A program made the position numbers and the translations under genes. The notes beneath the pieces were generated by a model. The model did no database searches. It was given only the letters and a program-made list of their open reading frames with translations, and was not told where the DNA came from. Shown here piece after piece: positions 11,529-22,774 of a stretch of 64,000 bases of DNA. Each line of letters starts with the position of its first letter. The first letter of the stretch is position 1. Source of the stretch: Chiridota heheva (Eukaryota; Echinodermata; Holothuroidea; Apodida; Chiridotidae); contig JAIGNY010001603.1 in NCBI GenBank assembly GCA_020152595.1, positions 662,001-726,000 on the forward strand, in the 5' to 3' direction.

Positions 11529-13220
11529 GTTTATGTTTATGTTTATGTTTATATATTTATATAGCGCTCAATATCTATACAATGCACATTCAGCGGCGCT
11601 GTACAGAAAATAAATAAAACTGTTCATAAAGTTAATGAAGTTCATAGGATAAGGATAAACACAAACAATTATAAAAAAGCCTTAGTGAACAAAACAGTTT
11701 TTAGTTCCCGTTTGAAATTATCGTAGTTATTCATGCATCGAAGAGAAGATGGCAAACTATTCCATGTGACAGGGGCAGCTACAGCAAACGACCTGTCTTT
11801 AAATGTTCTGCGTTTTGTAAGAGGAATGTCGAGGAGAATGCCCATGGTGTTAGAAGAAGAGCGTAAACCTGTTCGACCTGTACATTATAATGATGAGTTC
11901 TTTAAGATATGAAGGAGCCAGATCATGAAGACATTTGTAGACATATGTTGCAATTCTATATGTTATTCGGGATTTTATTGGTAACCAGTGAAGGGAGCGA
12001 AGAGAGTCAGTAGCACTATCAAACTTTCCTCTACCTAGAACCATCTTGGCAGTCATGTTCTGGACCCGTTGCAACTGTTTTATATCACAATCAGGAAGAT
12101 CATAGTACAAGGTGTTTGAATAGTCGAGGTGAGGTAAAACCAGAGATGAGGCAAGTGTTTGGCAAATATAAATTGTCAAGTACTTCCTTATGCTCCTGAT
12201 CCTACTGAGATTGAAGAGTGCAGTTTTACATTTAGCCTTAATCTGTTGGCGAAATGACAGTGATTCATCCCAGTAAACTCCAAGATATTTGATTGAGGTA
12301 GATTTTTTTACTTGATACCACTCACCACCATGGAATGGGAGTTGCACTTTTGTAGTTGGTGTTTGCTACCAAACAAGATAAACTCTGTTTTACGAGGGTT
12401 GAGTTTTAATTTGTTTGAATTCATCCAAGAGTGAACTTCAGATAGGCAACTTTCCAGGTTTAAAATGGCATCTTTTTCAAGTTCTCCTTTGGGTGTAAAT
12501 GCTTTATAGAGAGCATGGTCGTCAGCATATCCCATGACATTGATGTCAAAGGCATAAATTACACCACCTAACGGGCTGGCATAAGTGGAATACAACACTG
12601 GCCCAAGTATTGAGCCTTGGGGTACAGAGAAGTTTGTGTTCTTGTAATCAGAAGAAGCATCCTGAACAGAAACATAAAATGATCTGTTGGACAGATAGCT
12701 TTGGAACCACGCCAGTCGTCATCCTGTACTCCATACATGTTGCTTAAAGTCTTCAAGAGAATGGCGTGGATGGTGTCAAATGCATGGACATATCGAGACC
12801 AACAAGTGCTATAACTTTTTGATTTTCCATGGCTGCCAATATGTCACAATGTATTTTTATAAGTGCCGTCTCTGTACTATAATTGCTGCGGTAAGCACTT
12901 TGATATGACGGTAGAAGGTCACCATTTGAGAGATGATCATTGAACTGTAGAAGTGCGCATTTTTCCACTACCTTTGACACATATGTGAGATTGGATATGG
13001 GTCGATAATTAGCGGTGATAAGATCCAGACCTTGCTTTTTAAGAAGAGGGAGGACAACTGCCTTTTTCCAAGATGCTCCGAACACGCCAGAAGTAAATGA
13101 AAGATTGACTATACGAGTCATGAGAGGCACAAACGTATCCAAGTTGTCTTTAATCCAAGACGAAGGACACGGGTCAATCTCAGCCGTGGTTGGTTTGGAA
13201 GATCTCATATCATAACATAA
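11525..13220 (-). mobile_element. CR1/L2-like LINE nested in Gypsy A
   Basis: The minus strand encodes a LINE reverse transcriptase in several frames. The RT start is WKKAVVLPLLKKQGLDLITA followed by NYRPISNLTYVSKVVEKCAL and QSAYRSNYSTETALIK. The catalytic block is GYADDHALYKAF, and the thumb region includes WMNSNKLKLNPRKTEFILFG, KYLGVYWDESLSFRQQIKAK and LVLPHLDYSNTLYYDLP. The tail includes SATDSLRSLHWLPIKSRITY and FAVAAPVTWNSLP. Frame changes occur near 12760, 12600 and 12350. The 3' end contains the AGCGCTGAATGTGCATTG and GAGCGCTATATAAAT type UTR words and finishes in ATAAAC repeats next to the Gypsy sequence at about 11525. The 5' side joins Gypsy gag DNA near 13220, so the copy is 5'-truncated and has no endonuclease. 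It inserted in the same orientation as its host element. Confidence 0.85.
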
Positions 13221-13246
13221 GTCTTGAACATACCCGGCAAACTCCC

Positions 13247-14047
13247 CTAATTTGTCGGGTTGAAGGAGTTTCCCGACCAGTTAGTAGTGTGATTTTGGTA
13301 ACGATCATTCTTGCCCCGACAGTCACGAGCCATGTGCCCCTTGCGATTGCAATTATAGCACGTTCCTTTAAACTTTTTCCGTGGTGGTTTACCCCTGAAC
13401 AGCTAGAAACAAGAGGGGGCAATATGCCGTTCCTTCCCACAAATCTGACACGAAATGGACTTACCAGTGTCATACAAGGTGTTGACTGTTGGCGTCGTCA
13501 CTTGCAGCTTAAGGTCTCGCAACTCTGCCATGACTGCCTCTAGCGCAGGTGAGGTATCCATGTGTGTCGCCTCGGTAGCCAGCCTCGCTGCCTGCATCGC
13601 CGACGAAAATGACTTTGGGCACCGCTGTATAACTTGTCCTCGAAGTCGTGGGTGAAGTCCCTTGACGAAAGCCGTCAATGTTTCTTTGTTGCTTTTTTGT
13701 AGTACTGAGCAAAGTTCCTCCGTTTCCCGAATGTACATTTCAATGTCGGTGGGATCCGTCTGCTTATTGTCCCATAAACGATTTTCTAATGCCCATGTAC
13801 TTCGAGTTTCTACAAATGCTGTGATAAACGCCTTTTCAATTGTTGCGAGAGATTTTACGTCGCTTTCGGGAAGGGCCTGTAGCCAAACAAGGGCGGAATT
13901 CGTTAGTAATAATAAGGCAGCTACGATGTCGGCAACGTCTGAGAGTTTCTGTAGCGCCGTCCATGCTTTAAATTGGCTGAACCATCGACGGCCATTATCC
14001 GTCGGAAGCCAGGAAAATGGCACTAAGCGAAACCCAGTAGCAGCCAT
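13247..14047 (-). pseudogene. Gypsy A gag
   Basis: The ATG at 14047 opens a 266-codon frame with a single in-frame TAG at 13403. The N-terminal ~150 residues form a Retrotrans_gag-like capsid region (GRRWFSQFKAWTALQKLSDV, ESDVKSLATIEKAFITAFVE, ETLTAFVKGLHPRLRGQVIQ). Two CCHC zinc knuckles follow, CQICGKERHIAPSC and CYNCNRKGHMARDC. The first has Arg where Gly is usual before His. The TAG lies between the two knuckles, so any translated product would lose the second nucleic-acid-binding finger. The nested LINE begins just after the gag stop at 13247. No primer-binding site was recognised upstream of the ATG. Confidence 0.8.
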
Positions 14048-15510
14048 TGTGGTAGTTGATAAAATGCGATGAGGGAATGTACGTTAATTGTAAAACGTCA
14101 TGCAGTAGATCCTATAAAACTTAAACGAAGATAATTTTCAAATCCAAGGAAATTATGTAACGAAGTAACTTAAGCACCTCCACCAAGTGTTCTGATAGTC
14201 AGGTTAAAAATTAATTTTCAATTTTATGCTGCGTTCCTGAAAATGAATGTAGCTTATTTGTCATTATTAGATTTTAAGTGGCAGAGGTTGTAAGATCTCA
14301 ACTGGCCTTTAAACTTAAATATGTGTGGAAGCTCTGTGGGTTTACCATTTCGTGCATGATAATTTGATGCAAGGTATTCAAACTATATGGGACTGCCGGG
14401 TATGTTTTGATCCAAAAAATAGACTCGGGTGGAAAGATTTAATCATATTACTTTTTCCACCATTTCTTATCACTATAGTCTAAACCTTTCCAATCCACAA
14501 AACAGCTCTATTACTTTACACTTTTGTATCTTAAAAGCACCAAAAAATTCTTTTGGATTTTTAATATACTTTTAATGTATTATAATGCACATTTAGCGGA
14601 GGAGGTGGTCACCTATATCTCTGCGTCAGATTACATAAATTAGCAATTTTGAAGTTAGATTATAAGAACAGATTAACGTCTGTAATTTTTTTTATGAAGA
14701 GCCTATTTCTTCTGTAAATCGCCTTTTTAGTTTACACACTCTGTCTCACATCTCCTACCAAAGAATGATCTTATACTTTATCTAAAAGGCAAAGATTTAA
14801 AAATATGTATAAAATGTGGGTAATTCACCCTCGAAATCTTATAAAAAGTCACGCCACTGAGTCATAGCCCTTTTCTCTTTCTTCCTCCTGTTACTCCCCT
14901 CTTCTGACAACGTAAATACATTTTCTATATCAAGTGCCGTCAGTTGTGTTGGCTGGAGTATGATGATGTGCATCCACTCATCGGGATTTGATCTGATTGC
15001 ATTGATGATTTCATCAAATCCTTCTTCAAATCAACAGAAATGAAAAACATTACAATCTCACTCGTTGAAAAAATGGAGATTTTGCTATGGATTTATCTTT
15101 TCCATTTTCAGATGTGGATACTATAGATGTGGACAATTTCCTCTTATATTAATTGGAAGAAAAAAGGGAATGAGTATACTATTTTCCCCCTCCCTTCCCC
15201 CCCCCCCCCTTCCCCTCCTTCCCCCATCCCTGATGTACAATTTAGGGCTGATCCCTAAAGTCCTTTGTCTGGTTTTCTAAAGGCATATAAATTAAACAAA
15301 TTCTTTGGAATTTGGAAAAGGAACCACATTGCTACATTCTGTCATTAGAATTTGGTACTTGCCTAAATCTTGAGACTATACACTTATATTGTCAGTATGG
15401 CGAAAATCTTACCAACTTCTAAAAGAATTGTACAAATAGTTTAAGTCTAAACCAGAAAGTCACAAGGCTTTATAGTTCCATTACCTAAAAGGTTACTGAG
15501 AGCTAGGCCC
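14048..15510. other. No gene recognised
   Basis: AT-rich sequence. A poly(C)/poly(T) pyrimidine tract lies at about 15180-15230. If Gypsy A had a 5' LTR it should start near 14100, but I cannot define it. Confidence 0.5.
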
Positions 15511-15678
15511 TACATTTAAATTTTGATGCCTTACATTTGAATTTCGATGCCTTACATGCAAATTTTGATGCCCTACATTTGAATCTTGATGCCTTACATT
15601 TGAATCTTGATGCCTTACATTTGAATCTTGATGCCTTACATTTGAATCTTAATGCCTTACATTTGAATCTTGATAAAT
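15511..15678. repeat. 21-bp minisatellite, eight units
   Basis: Eight head-to-tail units start at 15511 with exact 21-bp spacing. Each is close to TACATTTGAATCTTGATGCC plus T. The first three units are the most diverged and the middle ones are identical. Because 21 is a multiple of three, each strand shows an in-frame heptapeptide repeat (DALHLNL on +, RFKCKAS on -). I treat these as by-products. Confidence 0.95.
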
Positions 15679-15764
15679 ATTTATCAAATACTTTTATAGG
15701 AAAGAAATCTTTATACTGCCTTTTTATGCTTGTCCCCAAATTGTCATGAAACAAAATTCAAAAC

Positions 15765-15875
15765 ATTTTCTATGGAATTGCCTCTATGACATCAAACGCG
15801 AATTCATCATACTGTACAAAAACTTTAAAATGCAATTGGGAAATCTTTAAAAATCCATATCTTCTGAACAGAATA
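15765..15875 (+). repeat. Dispersed repeat X, copy 1
   Basis: This sequence is closely matched at 40928-41040. Shared runs include CTATGACATCAAAC, ATTCAT(C/A)ATACTGTACAAA, AAAATGCAATTGGGAAATCT and TTAAAAATCCATATCT. Both copies sit shortly after a minisatellite. Confidence 0.9.
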
Positions 15876-16420
15876 TATAATTTTCAGAAGATTCCAAGGA
15901 CTTCACTCCTCGATCTCAATGTCAATGTTCGCGCTATATGCGCCAACATACTTTCATTTCTATTCTTTTGGTTTCAGTTGGTTTCAGTGGGTTACTTGGC
16001 AAGCTTTTCTGTTGCGACTGAACTGTATCCGTTTGAAAAAAAGTGCTTAAATTTAGACATTTTTCGTTGAATATAACATTCATATATAGCATAAGGTTTC
16101 GCACGTGGTGTCTGTGACTGACTAAATTAAACAGAACTTACTGGTTGATAGCGGAGTGAAGTTTGTGAACCATCATGAAGTGAAAAAGCCCTCTGATCAG
16201 ATCAGATCAGATTTTTGGCCAAACTGTGCCATATTAGTGCACCCTGTCAGGAAAATCAATTCTTCTGTGTTTCTTGTATTTATAGCCTCATTAAACTCCT
16301 CTGTACTAGCATCTGATATCTGGGAAGAGAAATGTTATATTTTATCATTCAGTGAAAAGTAATTGGTTTAAGAGGATGGAACGCTGAAGTGAGAGATTTA
16401 TAAGTATTATATTTCCCAAG
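15876..16420. other. No gene recognised
   Basis: AT-rich. GATCA repeats (GATCAGATCAGATCAGA) occur near 16196. The plus-strand frames here have no recognisable motif. Confidence 0.45.
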
Positions 16421-17110
16421 TATTTTGATGCCGGTATTGTCCCTTCAGATTGGAGAATTGCTAATGTCACTCATATTTTTTTAAGAAGGGTGACTACAGT
16501 TCACAATAGGCCTGTCAGTGTGACTAAAGTGTCGTTTGCAATTTTATGGAGTCCATTGTCAAGGTTTCTGTTTTAGATCATTTATGGTTTGTTGAATTGG
16601 CCTAGCATGGCTTCTTGCTTAAGATGTCTTTTTTTTTTTTCTACTGGAGTTCCTCGTTGGTATTACCAAGCCAGTTAATTAATCCCAGTCATAATGCGGA
16701 TGTTATTTATCTGTGTCCAGCATGTCCATGAGCATTCCGATGGTTCCTCTGGCCAAACTCATGATGAGAACCAGAGCGCTTGCTCGGTTGATGTTAAAAA
16801 GAAGCGTGCGTATTGGATTAATCTTGGTTGCTTGACAGATCTCAGAGAGTTGTTGTTATTGGTGAGGTATCTTCTTGGAAGGAGGTCTCAAGTGGTATTC
16901 CTTAGGGTCTCTTTTGGGTCCACTTCTTTTCTTAATCTTCATTTTCCCTCGTGTCGAGGATGATTTGATGATGACACTAAGCTGTACAGAGCAACAGATG
17001 ATTGTAGTAATTTTTCACTGCTGCAAAGTTAGTTTCCTGGTCTAAATTAAAGCAGATGTCTTTCAATGTTAGTAAGTGCTAAGTTATTCCTTATGGCTCC
17101 AATAATTTAA
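16420..17110 (+). pseudogene. LINE (jockey/CR1-type) reverse transcriptase relict
   Basis: Broken frames on the plus strand recall successive RT motifs. Near 16435-16540 it reads IVPSDWRIANVTHIF, then NRPVSVTKVS. Near 16865-16945 it reads SSWKEVSSGIP, a stop, then GSLLGPLLFLIF after a one-base shift, which corresponds to the (S)GVPQGS.LGPLLF block. Near 16969 it reads DDDTKLYRATDD, the catalytic YADD-type motif with its first residues altered. Order and spacing fit an RT, but many stops and shifts are present. This is one of the few element relicts on the plus strand and is much older than the LINEs at 4, 12 and 32 kb. Confidence 0.7.
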
Positions 17111-18885
17111 GTTTTAATCCCTGCAAAAAAAAGTCATCAACAACTTTTCCCTAAATTTTACCCCTAACAGCTCCTTTAGCGATCGATATCTGAACCGACA
17201 AATTAAATTATTGTAGGGAAATCGCCCCCCAACCTTTCTCTACATGGTTACTCCTATGCATCTATTTATTTATTAACGTTTAGTCACTGCGTTATGTAAC
17301 CTGGCAACATTTTCACCAACAAGAACCAAACAAGGAACGTTGTTACCTGTAAGGGGTGTTTTTTTTTATTGAGTAACGACCAAAATGGGCATATGGATGA
17401 AATAATGATGATGACGACAACGACATTGATGATGATAAACAACAAAAAAAACAAGATGGAGATGAATGAATAATGATAATAATAACATACAAAGACGTTA
17501 TGCTTTGCTTTTCACCATATTTGAATGACCTATGCCTGATAGATACAATTACTCTTTTATTCATTAATATCTATTGTTAAAGACTGCAGTCTGAGTGCGC
17601 TAATTTGAAAAATATAAGATCAATTGACAGACAAGTGCGTAATTCTTCATGAAAAGGCAGTATATTTTTAATCTGTAAACTCTGGTATCCGAGGGTGTGA
17701 TATATAATGATAAAAAACCTACCTCCTGAACTTGTTTGGAAAGTTCATAATCTTGTATATCCTCTCTTTTAATTTCGAGGTCTTTGGTGGTTTTGGAAAA
17801 AAGTCTATAGAGCAACCGACTGAAAAATTAAGGGAAAGGTCCTCCGTGAATGATACTGTAGCAAAGGATTTTGCCTACCAGATAGTACACATTCCTGTCC
17901 AAAGTTGTCAATTGAATAAGTCTATCATCGTCATCGAAGCATTAGATAAAAGTATCCTTATTTATAGATATGAGTTAGTTGATATAAGCTAAAATATGAT
18001 TTACCAAGACAAAAAATCAAGGATATCAGAGAGAAATAATAATTTAGACCATAGATAGGTCTTAGCTAGTCACTTTTAGTCTACCATCGCCAACAGCACC
18101 AAGATTATCGTTATCTGCAGTCGCTGCAGGTGCTATAAAATGAATTCTATTTTTAAATCAAGTGTGAAATATATGAAGGAATATTCCCATGATTTTTTGT
18201 AAAATTTTATGCGATAGAGGACAAATTTAAAAACAAAAGGGTGCAAAAATCATTTGAACAAAAACTTTTTTTTTGCATTTACAGTATCTTCTATGACATG
18301 TGTGACCTTAGAGTTACTTTCTGTTCATGTTATTTTGTATTTTTTTGAAAACTATTTAATTGTTATTTTCGAAAGGTGAGGAGAGGTGGGGGATGGGGGG
18401 GTCCAGGATTTTTTGAAAGGGGAGGGGAGGTGGGGGCATGCACCTCGGTGTTGGGCCAAATGAACTATCTTTTCTTTAAAATGCACTCATACAACTGAGA
18501 TTAACTTTCACTTACTTTCAGCTCACCCTCCCATGTTTGAATGACTCCAGCAGACACAAATGACATGTTTTAAACTGTTTGTATAATAACACATGGGAAA
18601 AAAACTAAATTCTTACTTGAAGTCTGAAAGGACGGGTGCACGCCTGCTAGCCACCCTTCAATTTGTCACTGGTGTTTGCCGTGTTTTTATGAATAAAAAA
18701 TTGGCATTTTATTTAAATAAAATACATAGACATTTTTAAGGCTTTGCCACTGATGTAATTAAAAAAGTATTTTCTTGGCCATCTCGCTGTTGCCAATTCA
18801 CTTAACTTTTTAAATCTTGATAGGCCTATCTCCTCGTGGAAATAAAGAAATTTCTATTTTATATGAAATTTATATTCCTTCATGG
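17111..18885. other. No gene recognised; G-rich tract
   Basis: Mostly AT-rich. At about 18380-18437 the plus strand has many G4-G7 runs (GTGGGGGATGGGGGGGTCC then AAAGGGGAGGGGAGGTGGGG), which could form a quadruplex. A GATGATGA-rich run lies at about 17405-17445. Confidence 0.45.
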
Positions 18886-18891
18886 TCTCAC

Positions 18892-19200
18892 CTGAATAAT
18901 CAAGGGTAATCAATCATCTTTGCATCTTGAGGTCCTGTAAAGATTAGTAACTTTGTTACCTCTGTAGTTGCCAAAAGCATAAACTCTCTGCTTGGGACCA
19001 CCATTATCGATGCCATCTTCGTCAACGAAGCATACATCTAGCTTCTTCCACATGTCAGAGGTTTTACGCTTAAAACCACAAAATCCACCATCAAGAACGT
19101 CAGCTCTGTCCTCGTTGATGGGGTTTTTCCCGTCTTTTATTTTGCCTTGTGTCTTCAATAGATATTCTTTTACAGATATCCTTTATGGAAATGAAAAGAA
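18892..19200 (-). pseudogene. HECT-domain exon of a G2E3-like E3 ligase, frameshifted
   Basis: The minus strand reads INEDRADVLDGGFCGFKRKT then WKKLDVCFVDEDGIDNGGP. This matches the start of the HECT domain in G2/M-phase-specific E3 ubiquitin ligase (G2E3)-like proteins: a DG..RGF.R motif, then a strand ending in VDEDG..GG. After GGP a one-base shift restores REFMLLATTEVTKLLIFTGP and QDAKMIDYP, the expected HECT continuation. Without the shift the frame ends at 18910. A consensus donor (CAG/GTGAGA) follows at 18892, suggesting a once-spliced exon. HECT ligases transfer ubiquitin through a C-terminal Cys, which is not present here. Such HECT fragments are multi-copy in many invertebrates, so this may be a pseudogene exon or element-borne. 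Confidence 0.6.
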
Positions 19201-19227
19201 CAGAAACTAAGTTTTTGTAAACTATTG

Positions 19228-19229
<2 letters not shown>

Positions 19230-19283
<54 letters not shown>

Positions 19284-19286
19284 TTA

Positions 19287-19345
<59 letters not shown>

Positions 19346-19359
19346 GTATATATTTATAT

Positions 19360-19423
<64 letters not shown>

Positions 19424-19441
19424 ATATATATATATTTATAT
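19230..19441. repeat. (TA)n microsatellite
   Basis: About 210 bp of TA repeats are broken by occasional TTTAT and TGTA steps. The Tyr/Ile frame through it is repeat translation only. Confidence 0.97.
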
Positions 19442-20329
19442 CGATCTTTAGTCTATATTCACATTAAGTTTAAATTAGGCTAATACACACATTCACTAAT
19501 AAATACACACATAGATTCACACACACATACATACACACACTAGTTGGAAATAATTTTGTAAGGTTTTCAATTAGAAAGAAGTTTATATTTAAAAAAAAGA
19601 GTATCTTTCTTAAAATACAAGTATAAAAGTGAAGAAAAGGGGAATGAACTTTGAATATATATAGTTTAAGAAGTGATAAAAATAAATGTGAAAAAAGTAT
19701 GAATATGTATAAAGTCTGTTAAAGCCACTTTAGGTCAAGTATGCTTAATCACTTGGTGGTGGACTTGAATTATAGCCCAGAAAACCAATGCATTACATAT
19801 TTATCACCCTACTTCTTCTTGTACATCATTGTACATAAGAAATCGGAAAAAAATCTTTCGATTTGTCATACTAGATGCAAGCACAACCCCTCAACCAAAC
19901 TTATTTAAAGGTATCTCACCTTAACCCTGTGTCAAGTTTCTTCACTGTACATCATTGCTATCACAAGTAATGAGCAAACGTTGTTAGACGCCGACCGAAG
20001 CATAATGAACCTCGTGTCTTTCTCTTGCTTAACAGTTAAGGTCGCAACAAATTCATTAAGTGTGCAAGCTCTTTCCTTTTAGTGTGCTATTATAGGGGCG
20101 TTAATAATATGCCCAACGTGCATCAGATAGGAGACGTGTGATGTGCAACCGTCGATTTTGGCCAAAATCGGCAGTTGCAGTGCATACTAAACGGAAAGCG
20201 AAGGTATACACGTAATGTTTAAAAAAAAAATTCAACCCTCAAATCTCTAAAGAAGCAAACCTGAGGTACATTACATAGAATGGCGAAAATGTGGTTGATG
20301 AGTGTACTGACACCCTATAACCGAACAGG
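19442..20329. other. No gene; CA-type and dispersed repeat sequence
   Basis: Short CA-rich tract (ACACACATACATACACACAC) near 19515-19540. The segment at about 19880-19985 resembles 23310-23425. No coding signal. Confidence 0.5.
19880..19985 (+). repeat. Dispersed repeat Y, copy 1
   Basis: It shares the pattern ACAACCCC..., TTAACCCTGTGTCAAGTTTC and ACATCATTGCTAT..CAAGTAA with 23310-23425 (GTGCCAAGTTTCATTAATG, ACATCATTGCTATTTCAAGT), and more weakly with about 23045-23105. The two main copies lie on either side of the copia element in the same orientation, but they are too diverged and too distant to be its LTRs. Confidence 0.5.
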
Positions 20330-20375
20330 ATCTCTTCCCAGTCATCTTGTTATTGGTTTACAAACTTCATCAATG

Positions 20376-22050
20376 CCTGTTTGAGTGTCTGGTTAAACTG
20401 TCATCATCACTACCATCAAGGTTATACTCACAAAATGTTTTGATTTCTTTCTGTTTCTAATGGGGTACCTTCTAGACATTTCCTTTGCGTCACACTCATT
20501 TTCACCTTGCTCAGTTTTAAGGTTTTCATCATCCTTAACAGCATCAGGCCTATTTTTATCTCCTCGAACACCTTGTTTGTTTCCATTAACAATTTCATTA
20601 TTGTCATCACACTGAACAGATGGTTTTTCTCTCATAACATGTCATCATCATTACTTGTGACACTGTTTAAAAATCTCACACTCCTAACCTTCCTGACATT
20701 TTGAGTATCAGGGTTGTATACAAGATAAGCTGGCTTCCTTTGTCATACCCTACAAAAATTGCCTTTTTACTTATTGCATCTAATTTCTTTTTGTCTTGTA
20801 CATAGGCATAACAAGTAGTACCAAACACTTGCATATTGCTTACATTTGGTTTCTTGCCAGTAAATGCTTCAAAAGCTGTTTTCTTGAACTTGGGATTATA
20901 ACATCTGTTACGAACATAAGTGGAAAACATAACAGCATACCCCCACAAGGTTTCAGGCAACTCAGATTGAAGTAACAGACATCTGGCCATGTCAAAGATA
21001 GACCTCCACGCCCTTTTAACCGTACCATTTTGATGTGGTGAATATGGAGCAGATTTCTCATGTTTTCTACGGTTCTTTACCAATAGCGATTCATAAGCCT
21101 CCGATGTGAATTCACCACCATTGTTACTCCTAATACACTTTACTGTGCCATATGGTGCAACGTCTGCTAGAAATTTTTGAGTAGCATGCACCGTGTTACT
21201 ATTTTTTTCAAAAAATAAACCATACTAAGTCCGGAAAAATCATCGATGAAGTTAAGGGCATATCGGTAACCGTCTTTGGTCATTGGTTCTATGGGTCCTG
21301 CTAAATCACAATGGACAAAGTCTAATGCATTACCTGCCTTCTTATCAGGCTCCCTACTTCTAGATTGCATCATTTTTCCCTCTACACAAATGCCACAATC
21401 TTATTCTCTTCTCTCATTGATTTTCATGCCATCTACTACATTTTCAAGTTTCAGGACATCTTTCACATTGCAATGGCCAAATGTTTCGTGCCACTCTCGT
21501 AGCGTTCGTGACTTTTTACGGGAGGATACTAGGCCTACATGGTTTAAAAAGTACAAATGACCCCTCTTTTCAATGTCAAAGTTTACCCCTCTTACAGATA
21601 ATTTTGCATCTTTTGGGGTGAATTTTACTGACGCCCCTTTCTGTGTTGCAGCTTGCACCGAAAAAATATTTTGCTTAAAAGTAGGTACATATAGAGGGCA
21701 TTTTCCAGTGAGGCGGATTGTACATTCCCATTGGAATCTACTAAAGACACTTTTGCGGTCCCTCGCCTTAACGCTAAATTATTCATTCTACTGCCATCGG
21801 CTAATTCGATGAACTGATCGTCTGGCTTAAAATTATTATCAAAACTTACAAATTTTGACAGATCCTTTACAATATGGGTAGTTGCACCACAATTCACAAG
21901 AATGGAACTTTAATTAAAAGTAGGCTTACTTGGTAGGTCAATTCCCACCTTGAAAACAAAAGTATATCTATCTGTGTCATTTGAATTGTCTACAGTTTTA
22001 ATAGAGTCTTTCTTTCTGCACCATCTGGTATCATGGGTATGGTTGCGACA
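20376..22050 (-). pseudogene. Copia pol: protease, pre-integrase, integrase
   Basis: The frame carries DSIKTVDNSNDTDRYTFVFK, a TAA, then the protease-like ILVNCGATTHIVKD. The catalytic Asp of the DSG/DCG motif is Asn here. The pre-integrase block includes REWHETFGHCNVKDVLKL. The integrase core includes DFVHCDLAGPIEPMTKDGYR, IRSNNGGEFTSEAYESL and YSPHQNGTVKRAWRSIF. The first catalytic Asp (HCDLAGP) is retained, the second is Asn (SNNGGEF), and the Glu position is Lys (VKRAWR). The C-terminal part (LWGYAVMFSTYVRNRCYNPK, AFEAFTGKKPNVSNMQVFG, KKAIFVGYDKGSQ) is well preserved. Frame changes occur at several points between 21370 and 21700. Catalysis should be impossible. Confidence 0.85.
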
Positions 22051-22059
22051 CACTTCACA

Positions 22060-22770
22060 CTACCTTCTTCTGACCCTGCAGTCAATCGCTTTGTGGCGGC
22101 CTGCTTCATACACTTGTAACATGTTCCTTGAAACTTCTGACTTCCCTGATCTGTTCTACCAGGAATTGTCCCATCAGACTTGGACTTCACATGCATAACA
22201 TTATCATTTGTTTCCTCTTGTGCATTGGCTTTCGCAACCCTTTCCGTCTCCTCAAAACTTTGTAGTGATACTTTAAATTCACTGAAAGTAAGGGCTTTGT
22301 CCTTTTGTGTTATAACTGTGATGAAAGGCTTGTATTCACCTGGTAAACCTTTTAGAACTATCGCAATTAGCAGATTATCACTTATCGTTTCACCAGCAGC
22401 TCGTATAACATTAGTCTGTCACTGATTCATTCACACCTTTCTTCAAGGATGTAAGTTCAGTAAACAATGAGATAATTCTCGGTTTACCCTTTAAAAGATA
22501 GTGTTCACTAAGAATTTTCAGCGCCTGCCTGCCATCGTCCTTGGCGTCTCGAATCACAAGGAAAAGGCTTCTATCATCGAGGCATTGCACTAGTTCTGCG
22601 AATGCCTTGGCATACTTCGCAGCATTGACATTCTCGGCCGTGGACACGATAATGTCGTATAATTTTTGCATTCTCATGTAACCAAGAATTTTAACTTCCC
22701 AAAGTTTGTACTTCCGTTTGTCACCGTCGAAAAGTAAACGATACCTGGGCCCATAACCTGTTGAGTTCAT
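22060..22770 (-). pseudogene. Copia gag
   Basis: The ATG at 22770 opens 119 codons of copia-type gag (YRLLFDGDKRKYKLWEVKIL, ALKILSEHYLLKGKPRIISL, FTELTSLKKGVNESVTD). A frame change near 22411 is followed by further gag sequence in other frames. A CCHC knuckle is visible as TCYKCMK followed, after a one-base shift, by GRHKAIDC at about 22075-22120. In the family Gag forms the particle and binds RNA. Several indels break this copy. Confidence 0.75.
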
Positions 22771-22774
22771 TTTG

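Larger units (their letters stand above)
9879..14047 (-). mobile_element. Ty3/Gypsy-like retrotransposon A, decayed and internally deleted
   Basis: Gag, protease, RT and a short piece resembling the integrase C-terminus occur in order on the minus strand. A CR1/L2-like LINE is inserted at about 11525-13220. The RT is joined in frame, immediately after its ATFQRV motif, to an integrase-tail-like segment, so the rest of RT, RNase H and most of integrase are deleted. I compared the regions outside 9879 and 14047 by eye and found no matching LTR pair. The element is therefore old or has lost its ends. Gag and pol are described separately. Confidence 0.8.
20330..22770 (-). mobile_element. Ty1/copia-like retrotransposon, lacking RT and 3' end
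   Basis: The order gag, zinc knuckle, protease, GAG-pre-integrase, integrase on the minus strand is the copia order (integrase before RT). After the acidic/basic region downstream of integrase (EGENECDAKEMSRRYPIRNR, then EYNLDGSDDDSLTRHSNRH) a stop follows near 20376. No RT or RNase H is found in the next kilobase, so the 3' half is deleted. No LTR pair could be matched around it. Gag and the protease-integrase block are described separately. Confidence 0.85.

Noticed and set aside
19225..19467. Tyr/Ile-repeat open frame
   Set aside because: Translation of the (TA)n tract.
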